Source of the DNA: Omphalotus guepiniiformis
Lineage: Eukaryota; Basidiomycota; Agaricomycetes; Agaricales; Omphalotaceae
NCBI GenBank assembly: GCA_028554645.1
Contig: JAQOOI010000080.1
Coordinates: forward strand, 1-64,000
DNA: 64,000 nt
Direction of reading: 5' to 3'
A program made the translations under genes and the position numbers. Every line of letters starts with the position of its first letter. Positions within the stretch are counted from its first letter, which is position 1. Shown one piece after another: positions 36,201 to 44,581 of the stretch. The notes beneath the pieces were generated by a model. That model searched no databases. It was not told the DNA's origin and worked only from the letters and a program-made list of their open reading frames with translations.

Positions 36201-37137
36201 AGCTGGTACACCCGACATCGAAAATGTGCCGTTAATTGTTTCGACTCAGGTTCCGACCACGTTGGAACAACGAGAGGCTTGCCATGAAATGGCACGACGA
36301 TATGTGTTGGATCTTCCTCCCTATGATGTCCTAAATTATCCTCGTCATCCTTCTCAGGACATTTTACTCCCCATGCCGCCACCGTGTCTGCTAGCTAGTG
36401 CAGTACAACCCTCATGGTCCTTAGCTCGACAGAGAGACTGGGCTATAGAGAACCGTTTTCTTGGTGCTAATGCCTCTAAGGCTGGATTTTGGTACAACCA
36501 GAAGCAGCTGCTACTTCACATGCGCTTTTTGCTCACGAAGGGTTTGCGGTATGCAGTGGAATATTTCACAATCCGGAATATGTTGGCCGATTTCCGTAGC
36601 CATCTTTGTGAATATCGCCCAAATCTCATGGAGAATATCTTTAGCATGCCATTGCTTAGTGGAAGCGAACGTTCTGTCATGGCTGCCTTGATTACAACTT
36701 CAAGGCAGTATGATGAGCATGATCTCTTTAGGGTCTTTACAGCAGTCGACAATGCAGAATTTTACCAGGCTCAGAGTATCCGATACTTGGTATCTGACCA
36801 CTTCTTACCCGTAACTCCCTCTCCCCAGCCTGGTTCGATTTTTTTCAGCTTCACAGACTATCTCAAACTGAAGGGACACCCAATGGCTTTCCAACCACCT
36901 GGTTTTTTCACCAATCCCTGCTCAACTCGTTTCACTGGAGAGGTAACAAAATCAGACATGTACCCACCAGGAGACCGTTTACCTAATACGCGGGAATGGA
37001 TGAAATTGGTAGAACATGCCAAGCAGATGCATCTTCAGACAGCTCGACAGGATACTATGGAACAGGCTAACATTGTGACAGGCACTTTTTCTCAGTTGGA
37101 CACCCCCGCCGGACCTACCACTAGTATCATTGCCTAA
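30277..37137 (+). CDS. ORF1: gag-aspartic protease with large unknown extension
   Basis: 2,286 residues from the ATG at 30277 (MNFDSESFTTYRDPSSPFS). Residues ~155-310 are a helical gag domain (PLTFTGKYSEIEDFINHYEK). A basic/acidic stretch follows, then a CCHC zinc knuckle CYGCGVPGHRLNEC near residue 513. The protease active site DTGSE lies near 968, with LGRPW about 70 residues later. After the protease, where ordinary gag-PR ends, come ~400 residues rich in Asp/Glu/Asn with an imperfect repeated NEFLN..H pattern. A predicted membrane helix (IWIQLLSLTFASVGLLL) lies near 1450. About 780 further residues include a globular part (QFWNLTIRDALALLCAEVRS; TQEFFILDGLGGR) and a Ser/Pro-rich linker. 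The function of the extension is unknown. Pol lies downstream in the same frame but beyond the stop. Confidence 0.9.
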   Translation: MNFDSESFTTYRDPSSPFSPDQVFSELPLSGDHLTDLFHQPSLSGLSSVSDQSTLQFSPLSELDLEPSEAAGPIQSIRHLFEEEQEPSNIQEGTLQNILLDMTNQNTTYQSYGLGTDAARGTNSSRTVPINPQTYTAYTTTTTTSELPVRGAREAPLTFTGKYSEIEDFINHYEKLLMKCHITSEQAKCEGILEYCSLPVKTFIRSTTEYRSFNWTKLKACLLEVYDAERARLKYRPSDVQAYARRTRKSVIDNLSRWLKYQRGYQSRAGELHAMKRLPDFEYNSYFWAGIPPALQRILEDKLSQRYPTHDISMPYSIEAVCEVAKAYFKRDKFTSMMLDAPVYGVNLEDDESDVDSDIDSDLDSDSEEEHRRKKRRAWKERRRDQKHRAAYRRERKVTPTNPVDELRIEEKIHSSKPQSNTDEVADIISRLNAMNINDPTYPVLYYKVVSMDSTGSARDCVRAPLLTQQSQRQNGYTPTMPTSYQSRPPSMGNRRPQLFDPNPGSVSGIISKCYGCGVPGHRLNECGVIRQHIANGDLKMEQGTGRYNLSDGSDIIRRNGESIADALHRIMEEKAKSKPPARSMLLTLKNHARTYYALSPDKTNTRDSRHDSDYPAEDDKQDLESESSGTEWEQEHDNDLVYVESDSDSDNSASKLYYRVSDDEYTSEENSSDDEAYLVASVKQLRAFGADRHTAQGRDMRQRLSESPRELARLRRKTRPPLRPDGTREPWNRGLKRPYQKKEESTDKHTSVTNKKEELVAQTDTVSPVSQTPGASSSTIPELAQDKKGKSPLNIKKHEDITTEMEVDPIFPKQTPYDARKVRISSDRHHPDSSSQKIHGPELSPEIKLPSEPKTENDQKVLIPVNAKRTSEISSQVSRSDVVQRLLKTSVTLPIAELLGTSRELCSSLSEMIKLKNPKVLRINERSKRAEVFHSRPSSRLSNHHAGSGALIEITLQCRQHEIRAILDTGSELNVVSKDICEDLIGLPINTEEASTMSDANGGEGQLLGTVQGVRLRCGDVNTGGDFYVGEKVPFDMLLGRPWQVSNHVSIDEREKGTYLVFKDCNTWKPVHELFVTTNNQPSWRYRVKSNPRSYVVKRTRPTNSDSDESYLPESDEDSQSSREFVQDSLTYNESDDSYPDGYHGAQYERDELDDSMKDSSADENKLDEFPYQLRKKVRKGNKTSARHYNEQLNKDLSPEIGWEGKDHLECGHNEFLNRHTGSIQCNTNKMNNHYYGRNLYTRTTHDEDPVSESDGEYSGCDDKMVGKDEYCMKQHQGHKDSTHIHYRLKETKKVQTDLTSYPWNVEEQKSLEMECDGKDTLAQQDNEFLNNKHMEGVQHGINRSWNDNFSGWELNMQVVSEEGLGSQNNCEHDDKMVKTEDLDARVIQSQDNENLTNSHRSMQEVATGPDKSLERMENGSEYNRKEEYERKTNIVAAEEELTVELLQLVHIWIQLLSLTFASVGLLLKKMSPQLENDDKRQDNTPVNPPQNNRSFLCHLKPQPIPTTPYHPLSPAPPWNLEAMPTDDPPALAAKLSSQLKKEKGSDPVTMNGQGIAANDPQFWNLTIRDALALLCAEVRSVDEKDIPVNPVVFLGAQSRVGPQRTDEKGILTQEFFILDGLGGRLNSFANTDAQGPIHMLEGHAHVTFFLDTANGERHAGFKMPTMSTRTIEEKFFDTARMLKVAATKVSPDNYLKRALNLILISQLTQPNGEGRPGMVVDHERFEVVKRAAMCEVLPLHIKPELQPSSFSPPAGAPVELSPSPPYNIRSPSLSSMPSLESASQSSDSSFHTQFSPLSPEPEATHTEIHIEISDADADGETDNGEDQTMTDWTRDLVNEVWNETEASVVNSDSCRSSGSPSPTLATMTVLRPPSPSFHNRLLELATVAAERRRNQELEEQNSSTSDPSSLSSVEIEPYSTPMSPSMKTLTKEERSLVIPVDIPYMPVDARALPETLDLLRLRVMKPWRELYILAGTPDIENVPLIVSTQVPTTLEQREACHEMARRYVLDLPPYDVLNYPRHPSQDILLPMPPPCLLASAVQPSWSLARQRDWAIENRFLGANASKAGFWYNQKQLLLHMRFLLTKGLRYAVEYFTIRNMLADFRSHLCEYRPNLMENIFSMPLLSGSERSVMAALITTSRQYDEHDLFRVFTAVDNAEFYQAQSIRYLVSDHFLPVTPSPQPGSIFFSFTDYLKLKGHPMAFQPPGFFTNPCSTRFTGEVTKSDMYPPGDRLPNTREWMKLVEHAKQMHLQTARQDTMEQANIVTGTFSQLDTPAGPTTSIIA

Positions 37138-37187
37138 TCCAGTACATCTTACTTATCTGCATTTAACATTCTTGTGAGTATGAATCA

Positions 37188-37203
37188 AATCGTTCCCCGC
37201 GGA
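37188..37203 (+). repeat. internal copy of the 3'-terminal motif AATCGTTCCCCGCGGA
   Basis: A perfect 16-bp match to 44601-44616, the bases directly before the 3' LTR. It lies in the gap between ORF1 and ORF2. Confidence 0.7.
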
Positions 37204-37255
37204 ACTCATAAGAATAATCTTTCTTTAGCTGTTACTACCACACCTGAACCCAACA

Positions 37256-37972
37256 ATGACATCCATTCCAAACCAAGAACTTCTAGACTTCACACGCTCA
37301 CTTCTCGCACACCTTACATCTGTCAAAATGACTCCTACACCATCTCAGATACCAGTATCCTCATCGTCAGGCAGTACCGGACATCCTTCACCTCCGTCAT
37401 CCTCATCTGTTTCATCATCATCATTACCTCATGGTTCTGATGCATCCTCAGATTTCGTGAAAAAACCAACTCTCTCGATCAAGAAGCCACTTCCCTTGAA
37501 CCCTGCAGCAAAACCATTTGTACCCAGGAATGGGAACCGTTGGCAAGAAGTCCAACCGAGAGTAAAACCATTCAGGCCTCCTCCTCTCACCTCATCTCCT
37601 ATTGTGAAAGCTGGATCTCCGAGGACATATGTGACTCCTCGCCGGTTCTTAGCGCCATCCCCATCACAACTACCTTCTATACCCAATCAAATTCCTCGTC
37701 GTTACCCACCTCCGTCCACAATTTCACCATCAACTTCTTCTCACACTCCTTCTGTAGTAAGGCACACTCATCGGAGAGGCAAACGGAACCCTGTGGTTCA
37801 GCATCAGCGCAACCTTCGATATCAGTACCGCCGGCAGTTGAGAATCATGAGCGAAGAAGCTCAGAAGCAAGTGGCGGAGAAGCGGAAAATGGAGGATCGA
37901 CAGAAACAGTTCCTGATTGGAACACATGTACTAAGTATTTTTATAAATCTTTTCTCAGATTCCTTGAATTAA
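37256..37972 (+). CDS. ORF2: small basic Ser/Pro-rich protein
   Basis: 238 residues from an ATG 118 bp after ORF1 stops. The first half is Ser/Thr/Pro-rich; the second is strongly basic (RRGKRNPVVQHQRNLRYQYRR), then a charged helix (EEAQKQVAEKRKMEDRQKQ) and a hydrophobic end. It overlaps the long pol open frame, which lies at -1 relative to it, so ORF2 may be the leader of a frameshifted or spliced pol protein, or a separate RNA-binding protein. No known domain is recognised. The 98-residue plus-strand frame that overlaps its start is treated as a shadow. Confidence 0.6.
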   Translation: MTSIPNQELLDFTRSLLAHLTSVKMTPTPSQIPVSSSSGSTGHPSPPSSSSVSSSSLPHGSDASSDFVKKPTLSIKKPLPLNPAAKPFVPRNGNRWQEVQPRVKPFRPPPLTSSPIVKAGSPRTYVTPRRFLAPSPSQLPSIPNQIPRRYPPPSTISPSTSSHTPSVVRHTHRRGKRNPVVQHQRNLRYQYRRQLRIMSEEAQKQVAEKRKMEDRQKQFLIGTHVLSIFINLFSDSLN

Positions 37973-40900
37973 CACTCAAAGCCGTCAGAAATGTACTTTT
38001 AACTTGGACAGTAGATTTCTACCTATATAATAGGTATATCATACCCTCCACTAGTCCATTTATTTATTATGCAGAATCAAAGAAGAACCAAATGTACCAA
38101 CAACTCCAGAATCCAGGCCATTATTTATTTCTTATGCAAACCTTCGTTCTATCTGTACTTGTAGGAATCCTGATTGTTGTTAAATGCCTCTACCTCCTAT
38201 GTACAAATGTCTTCAGACTCAAACAAATACCACATTGCTTCTTGTATATCAGGAGGGAAGCAGTTAGACAATCAAGATATCCTAATATTAAGTCCAGAGC
38301 ATATCGAACATTCCTCTTTAGGATTAATCAGAATAATTCAGCAAGTAATATCAGACACTCAGACAATGACTACAAGCAATACAAGAGAACTAACCGAGAC
38401 ATCCAAGAGAAAATGATCAACGGAGCATCATTACAACAAGATTCAATGTATAGATCTATATTATCCTTACCTAGTCATACCGGAGAACTAGGAAATTTTC
38501 AACCTGAAGAAGATGACGAATATATAATTCTTCCTTGTATGGGCAAGGAACAATCAATGAATGATAGTATTAACACCGATCAAGAAATGCCACATACCTT
38601 TACTGCCTACAAACGAGTAGGAAAGAAAGTTAAACCTGTATCAACCTGGATGCCACCTGAGGCAAGAGTAAGACGATGCATTCCAGAAGACCCTATGCTC
38701 ACCTTACCTGCCTTACCCTTTATACCCCCTAACTTTGTACCAACTGGTCGAGTTACAGAAGAACGAATGGCTATTTTAGATGTAAATCCCAAAGGATTCC
38801 TTACATCTGAAGAGGAGAAGCTAATTAAATATGTCATATGTGTCAATAATGAAGCCCTAGCCTTTGAAGACATAGAGAGAGGGACTTTGAAAGACTCATA
38901 TTTTTCTCCCTATGTTATACCCACTATACCTCATAAACCATGGGAGTACAAAAATATACCCATACCTCCAGGAATTTTAACCAAGGTTATTGAAGTTTTG
39001 AAACTCAAAATTGATGCTGGAGTATATGAACCTAGTGATTCATCATATAGATCCAAGTGGTTCTGTGTGTTGAAGAAGAATGGAAAACTCAGAATTGTTC
39101 ATGACCTACAACCCTTGAACAAAGTTACTATAAGGGATGCAGGAATGCTGCCCATAGTAGATGATTTTGTAGAAGGATTTGCAGGAAGACAGATTTATAC
39201 TGTATTTGATCTTTTCTGGGGATTTGATGCAAGAAAGATAGATGTAGGGTCAAGGGAAACTACAGCATTTATGACTCCCTTGGGACTTTTACAGCTTACA
39301 TCCCTGCCAACTGGATTTACAAATTCCCCTTCAGAGTTTCAAAAATGCATGGTATATGTGCTCAGTGAAGAAGTCCCAGAGACAGCTAACATATTCATAG
39401 ATGATTTAGCTATCAAGGGGCCAAAGGATCAGTATCTGGATATCCATGGAAATCCTGAAGTGCTTTTAGAAAACCCAGGAATCAGAAGATTTGTTTGGGA
39501 GCATATAAATGATATTCACAAAATCATGCATAAAATAAAACTAGCTGGAGCAACCTTCTCTGGACATAAAGCTCAGATATGTAAACCAGAAGTCCTTATA
39601 GTAGGACAGAGGTGTAGCTCTCAAGGCAGAATGCCTGAAACTGCCAAAGTGGATAAAATTAAGAACTGGGAAAGTCTAGGATCAGTTAAAGAAGTAAGAC
39701 AATTTCTTGGGCTTTGTGGAACTGTGAGAATATGGATAAAGAATTATTCCATGATCATAAGGCCATTAACCAAGTTATGCAGAAAGGATGTAGATTTTGA
39801 ATGGGGAGAATCACAGAAGGAAGCATTTTCAAGAATCAAGAATGAAATTACTTCAGCACCTGCTATGAAACCTATTGACTATGGGTCAGACTACCTAGTA
39901 GTCTTATCTGTAGATTCATCCAAGTATGGAACAGGAATGGTGTTATCACAGCTCAATGATAAAGGACAAAAGGTACCAGCCAGATATGGATCCATTCCAA
40001 TGAGTGAAAGAGAGTCTAGATATTCTCAGCCTAAATTGGAACTCTTTGGACTGTATAGAGCTCTTAGGCATTGGAGAATATATCTAGTAGGAGTAAAGAA
40101 GTTGAGGGTGGAAGTGGATGCTAAGTATATTTCAGGAATGCTCAAGGAGCCAGATATACAGCCCAATGCCACTATCAACAGATGGATTCAGGGTATTCTA
40201 CTATTTGACTTTGAGCTTGTCCATGTTCCAGCAGACAAATTCAAAGCTCCTGATGCCTTATCTAGAAGACCAGTATTCTCAGGAGAGCAAGTGGAATCTG
40301 ATGATGATTCCTGGTTGGATGAAATTGCTCTTACTGTAAGAATAACACAGACCAGAAATAATCCAGAACCAGGATTTACAGTTATCAGTGATAGTCAACT
40401 GAGAAGAAGGATTAAATATGAACCTAGTGAGCTTCCATCTTGCTACACATCAAGAATATCTCAAGAACAAGCTATTCAAGACATAAAATATTTTCTTACC
40501 ACATTAGAGTCTCCTCTGATTTCTGATATCCAGACCAAGAAACGATTTCTCAAGAATGCAAGCAAGTACATGATGCGTGGAGACAGGCTATTCAGAAAAG
40601 ATAAATTTGGGATACCATTATTGGTGATTTTAGACGGTGATCAAAGACTGAGGATTCTTCTTTATGCACATGACAAGTTGGGCCATAAGGGAGTTCAGGC
40701 AGTATATGATCTTATTAGAAGACGGTTCTTTTGGCCTCATATGAGAAGTGATGTAAAACATCATATTCAGTCATGCCATGAGTGCCAGATCCGAAGTCTT
40801 AAAAGAATGGAAAAATCACCAACTGTTTCACTCCCAGCTAAGATCTTTCAGAAGATCTACATAGATGTGATGTTCATGCCACCAGGACGTGGATATAACT

Positions 40901-41763
40901 ATATTGTTGCAGCAAGAGATGATCTCACAGGGGTGTGTGAAGCAAAAGCACTAAAGGCAATCACTGGAAGAACCTTGTCAACATTTTTTTGGGAAAATAT
41001 TTATTGTCGTTATGGCATCCCATACCAGGTAGTTACTGACAATGGTTCTGAGGTCAAAGCAGGATTTGAAGAACTGATGCAACGACTTGGTGTTCCTAGA
41101 GTCAAGATTTCTCCATACAATAAGCATGCAAATGGAGTAGTGGAAAGAGGACATTTCACTCTTCGAGAAGCATTGATAAAATCTTGTGAAGGGAAAATTG
41201 AAAACTGGCCTTTGAAATTGGCAGAAGCGGTCTTTGCAGATCGAGTCACAGTAAGTCGAGTCACCGGATACTCACCATACTACCTACTGCATGGAGTAGA
41301 CCCATTACTACCATTTGATATATTAGAAGCCACCTTTTTGGTAGAAGATTTCAAACCCGGAATCACCACAGAGGAATTATTGGCAAAGCGTATTCGGCAA
41401 TTAGAGAAGCACCCTGATGATATGGAGCAGGCTAGTGAGATTTTAAAGCAAAGTCGATTCACATCTAAAGCGCAATTTGAAAAACGATTCCATAAGCGAC
41501 TACAAAAATGGATATATGAAAGCGGTGAACTGGTCCTAGTGCGGAATGCTAGGCGAGATCAGGAGATTGGCCACAAAGATCAACCTCGCTATTTTGGTCC
41601 CTATGAAGTAATCAGACAAACCAAAGGAGAAGCCTATCGCCTCCGTGAGTTAGATGGATCAGAGTTCCACATCCCAATTGCTGCTTACCGACTTCTTCCA
41701 TACATAACTAGAGACCATTGGTTTCTGCATACGGGTTGGCTAGGACAAGAGAATGCAACTTAA
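37540..41763 (+). CDS. pol: reverse transcriptase, RNase H, integrase
   Basis: Open frame of 1,407 codons; the true start is not fixed. The part before about 37925 is probably only the overlap with ORF2. The first good ATG is at 38092. A membrane-like helix (FLMQTFVLSVLVGILIVVK) at about 38127-38190 precedes the enzymes. The RT domain holds KWFCVLKKNGKLRIVHDLQP, LTSLPTGFTNSPSEFQ and FIDDLAIKG (about 39391). RNase H begins at LSVDSSKYGTGMVLSQ. Integrase shows an H-H-C-C zinc site (HDKLGHKGV ... CHEC, about 40670-40790), then D, D and E in YIDVMFM, VTDNGSE and VVERGH. A GPYEVI module near the C-terminus matches the GPY/F element. No chromodomain is seen. Together these copy the RNA genome and insert the cDNA. 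Confidence 0.93.
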   Translation: MARSPTESKTIQASSSHLISYCESWISEDICDSSPVLSAIPITTTFYTQSNSSSLPTSVHNFTINFFSHSFCSKAHSSERQTEPCGSASAQPSISVPPAVENHERRSSEASGGEAENGGSTETVPDWNTCTKYFYKSFLRFLELTLKAVRNVLLTWTVDFYLYNRYIIPSTSPFIYYAESKKNQMYQQLQNPGHYLFLMQTFVLSVLVGILIVVKCLYLLCTNVFRLKQIPHCFLYIRREAVRQSRYPNIKSRAYRTFLFRINQNNSASNIRHSDNDYKQYKRTNRDIQEKMINGASLQQDSMYRSILSLPSHTGELGNFQPEEDDEYIILPCMGKEQSMNDSINTDQEMPHTFTAYKRVGKKVKPVSTWMPPEARVRRCIPEDPMLTLPALPFIPPNFVPTGRVTEERMAILDVNPKGFLTSEEEKLIKYVICVNNEALAFEDIERGTLKDSYFSPYVIPTIPHKPWEYKNIPIPPGILTKVIEVLKLKIDAGVYEPSDSSYRSKWFCVLKKNGKLRIVHDLQPLNKVTIRDAGMLPIVDDFVEGFAGRQIYTVFDLFWGFDARKIDVGSRETTAFMTPLGLLQLTSLPTGFTNSPSEFQKCMVYVLSEEVPETANIFIDDLAIKGPKDQYLDIHGNPEVLLENPGIRRFVWEHINDIHKIMHKIKLAGATFSGHKAQICKPEVLIVGQRCSSQGRMPETAKVDKIKNWESLGSVKEVRQFLGLCGTVRIWIKNYSMIIRPLTKLCRKDVDFEWGESQKEAFSRIKNEITSAPAMKPIDYGSDYLVVLSVDSSKYGTGMVLSQLNDKGQKVPARYGSIPMSERESRYSQPKLELFGLYRALRHWRIYLVGVKKLRVEVDAKYISGMLKEPDIQPNATINRWIQGILLFDFELVHVPADKFKAPDALSRRPVFSGEQVESDDDSWLDEIALTVRITQTRNNPEPGFTVISDSQLRRRIKYEPSELPSCYTSRISQEQAIQDIKYFLTTLESPLISDIQTKKRFLKNASKYMMRGDRLFRKDKFGIPLLVILDGDQRLRILLYAHDKLGHKGVQAVYDLIRRRFFWPHMRSDVKHHIQSCHECQIRSLKRMEKSPTVSLPAKIFQKIYIDVMFMPPGRGYNYIVAARDDLTGVCEAKALKAITGRTLSTFFWENIYCRYGIPYQVVTDNGSEVKAGFEELMQRLGVPRVKISPYNKHANGVVERGHFTLREALIKSCEGKIENWPLKLAEAVFADRVTVSRVTGYSPYYLLHGVDPLLPFDILEATFLVEDFKPGITTEELLAKRIRQLEKHPDDMEQASEILKQSRFTSKAQFEKRFHKRLQKWIYESGELVLVRNARRDQEIGHKDQPRYFGPYEVIRQTKGEAYRLRELDGSEFHIPIAAYRLLPYITRDHWFLHTGWLGQENAT

Positions 41764-42712
41764 TGCAACTTCTGAATATGCAGTGACGGAACAAATAAAA
41801 GGAGATATAAAAAGGCTATCATCACCTAGTCTTGTTTCACAGGACACCATCTCTGCTATGTCAAACAAATACACTCACTTTCCTTCATACAACCAATACT
41901 TAACCTATATCACTGCCCCCTTACAAGATCCCAAATATCCTTCTTGTACGTATAAAGAAGTTACCATGTGTTTTTCATTCTAATAATAACTCACAGATGA
42001 AATCCGATTTTCTCCTATTTTTGATATCGATGTCCCCACAGAATTGCGAGGCCTTCGTGTATTGAAACTTACACAGCCATTATTTCCCGGACGTTACATA
42101 CATCAAGGAATGCTGCTCCCTGCTAGTTCTGAATCTGAGAGAAGCATGGTGGCCGCCAAACTACTCACCTGCCAGATGCATGACTATTTACTGTGCTTGG
42201 AAAACTTTGAGGACATCTATATCGCATGCGTACCATGCTATCTGGTGGATCCAGAATGGTCTAGCACCACCCTATCACTTCATTCAATATTCACAGGAAC
42301 AGAGTATATGGACATATTTGACAGACCCGACATCTCTTCTTATACGCTTATCAGGAATTGTCACCAGCATCAGCAAAGAATTTTCGGATTCGGCCCAGAT
42401 TTGCAGACAGCGATAGATCTGGACAAGTCCGCCTACGATGATGCATATGTGGTAGCCGCTATGACTCTGACTTCTGACTTGCCATATTACCGACCCATCA
42501 GCCCTGAGGAATATTTGCCGGCATGTCTCTCACCAGAACCAACAAGCATCTCTCTTGCGCGTCTAGAATGTAGCCTAGGCATTCAGGGTGGATTTTCAAA
42601 CAAGTTGGAAGCAGATGGGAAGACAAAGCATGATTGGAAGCGAAAATTTGGTTCCTTTGTTAAACACAAACTCTCATTACTGCACCTTCGAAAAACTTTA
42701 TCGCGTGGCTAA
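41753..42712 (+). CDS. ORF3: post-pol protein, apparently spliced
   Basis: Its ATG overlaps the end of pol by 11 bases. Reading stops soon unless a 51-nt intron (41946-41996, GTACGT...TCACAG) is removed. With splicing, exons 41753-41945 and 41997-42712 give 302 residues. Blocks include RGLRVLKLTQPLFPGRYIHQ, CQMHDYLLCLENFEDIYIAC and FGFGPDLQTAIDLDKSAYDD. The C-terminus is basic (HDWKRKFGSFVKHKLSLLH). No family is recognised, and no signal peptide or envelope-like membrane anchor is seen. Confidence 0.65.
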
Positions 42713-42752
42713 ATAGTGATATTATTATATAACTCATAATATGAGAAAAGCC

Positions 42753-42758
42753 TATAAA
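42753..42758 (+). promoter_or_regulatory. TATA box before ORF4
   Basis: TATAAA in GCCTATAAAACAAC, 106 bp before the ORF4 ATG and just after the ORF3 stop. This suggests ORF4 has its own transcript. Confidence 0.5.
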
Positions 42759-42858
42759 ACAACAAAGCATATCGAGCTACAGACATCAAAAACCCTTTTT
42801 CCACAGTTATCGTTTGAACTCTCTTTCTTGTGCTGTCCATACTTGCATCACTTTACAT

Positions 42859-43660
42859 ATGGAATCTGCTAGTGATCGGTACCGAAGGAAATGTGCTGCC
42901 CACCGTAAAGCCATGGAGGATAGAATTGCGGAGCTGGAAAGGGAGAATGGTTTGTTCCGTGAAGAATTGGACATGCCTCCTTCCAATCGACAACCACTTG
43001 GCACAGGTCCTAGTGGAGTAGGCCCACCAAGATCCCAGAGAAAAAGGGACAAAGTGTACGAAAATAGAAGGGTGGACTCAATGGCTGCTAGTGAGTAATG
43101 AACGCAATGTTCATAGACGAAACTATACTCAATGGATACAACTAATAGGTGGGAGAATTGCAAAACGTCCTCGCACAATGAAATCAGTACCAAAACGTCC
43201 CAGTACACCACCATCGACCACTTCTGATAACCGATCTGAGGGCATATCTGGCGATGAATCTGAGGATGAATTGGAGGAGGAATATCAGGACGAATGTGAA
43301 GAAGAATCTCAGGACGAATGTGAAGAGGAATCTCAGGACGAATGCGGAGAGGAATCTCAGGACGAATGCGGAGAGAAATCTCAGGATGAATTCGAAGAGG
43401 AATCTCAGGATAAATCTCCATCTCCATCTCCATCCAATTTCACTTACAACCCAGAAAACAGACCTACTACATCGTCCTTGTACCCTAGGTACTCCTCTGA
43501 AGTGTCTAGCACACAGCAGGGAACATGCTACACTACAGTACCAAACACCCCAATCAATCAATCTACAGCCGAAGATGTGTGTTATGCCCCCAATTGGCAG
43601 CAATGCCAAGAGGATGAAGAAACAATTCGCAACCTGTACGAATATACTCTTTTGTATTAA
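42859..43660 (+). CDS. ORF4: bZIP-like coiled-coil protein with acidic repeats
   Basis: Exons 42859-43090 and 43149-43660 (intron GTGAGT...CTAATAG, phase kept); 247 residues. The N-terminus has a basic stretch (RYRRKCAAHRKA) running into a leucine/heptad helix (MEDRIAELERENGLFREEL). The motif MPPSNRQPLGTG follows. The second exon has a nuclear-localisation-like KRPRTMKSVPKRP, then six tandem near-repeats of (E/G)EESQDEC, a strongly acidic block, and a Ser/Thr/Tyr-rich tail. A DNA-binding or nuclear regulator encoded by the element is the natural inference; it is paralogous to ORF5. Confidence 0.65.
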
Positions 43661-43821
43661 CCTAGTGACTCATTTGATTTAAAGCATTATGTCACAACTG
43701 CTTTGACAAATAGTTAGTAGGATGTATTACAGGCGAATGGCTACCAAGTTATTTCCATTGTGCATTATACATTCCGTAAATGTATAAATGTCAAGTCTAC
43801 ATCTACAGAGTGGATTACTCT

Positions 43822-43828
43822 TATAAAA
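43822..43828 (+). promoter_or_regulatory. TATA box before ORF5
   Basis: TATAAAA in CTCTTATAAAAGAAAC, 53 bp before the ORF5 ATG. Confidence 0.5.
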
Positions 43829-43874
43829 GAAACTAACTGTCGTACATATACCACTTGCCTTACCATTTTTTCAA

Positions 43875-44482
43875 ATGCCTCCACCACTGGAATTACTCTT
43901 TGATCATAACATGAAACCCTACTTGCCATCTATTCCAGACCCTGCAACAGTTATACGAGGACTAGAATATCGAAGAAGACAGATAGCCTTACGTCTGGCT
44001 AATGAACAGAGACTAGATTGGTTGGAAGAAGAAAATCTTTGTCTTCGAAATCTACTGAAACTACCTCCTTCCAATCGTCCAAAATTGGGAAAAGGAGCAG
44101 CAGGAAGCAAATTTGGAGACAATCCCAAATCTTGTGTATCCTTACCTTCCACTCAATCTCAAGGAAGACCAGGTCCAGACCTCCATGGTAATAAAAAGGA
44201 TACAAGATGTAGAAAAGGTATGAATTGGTCAAATCCTTATATTTGTTAGCTAAAATGCAAAAACAAGTAGTTCCAGCCTATACACACAAGACACATGAGG
44301 AAGAACTTGACTCCAATTCTACTTCAGAGTTGTTACAATCCTGTACTTCAGCCACTACTGACAGACCCTTGCCTATTTATTTATTACCTATTGCCACTAG
44401 ACATTCCTATCCATTTACCTACAGATACCCCCCCTCTTCATCTATTTCTTGCAAGCTTAGACCTGCAACTTTTACCCCATAG
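43875..44482 (+). CDS. ORF5: second bZIP-like protein
   Basis: Exons 43875-44217 and 44271-44482 (intron GTATGA...CAAGTAG); 184 residues. Residues ~30-65 hold an Arg-rich helix (RGLEYRRRQIALRLANEQR) continuing into LDWLEEENLCLRNLLKLPP. The motif LPPSNRPKLGKG corresponds to MPPSNRQPLGTG of ORF4 at the same distance from the leucine helix. The C-terminal exon is Thr/Pro/Tyr-rich without the acidic repeats of ORF4. Function is unknown; regulation of the element or nuclear targeting of the cDNA are possibilities. Confidence 0.6.
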
Positions 44483-44581
44483 GAACAATAGGACCAGTGG
44501 ATGCTACTAAACAATTACTTTTAGGTTCATTTTGAAGTTTCTTATATTTTGCAAAAATCATTTTCTAAGTTCACAGATAGA

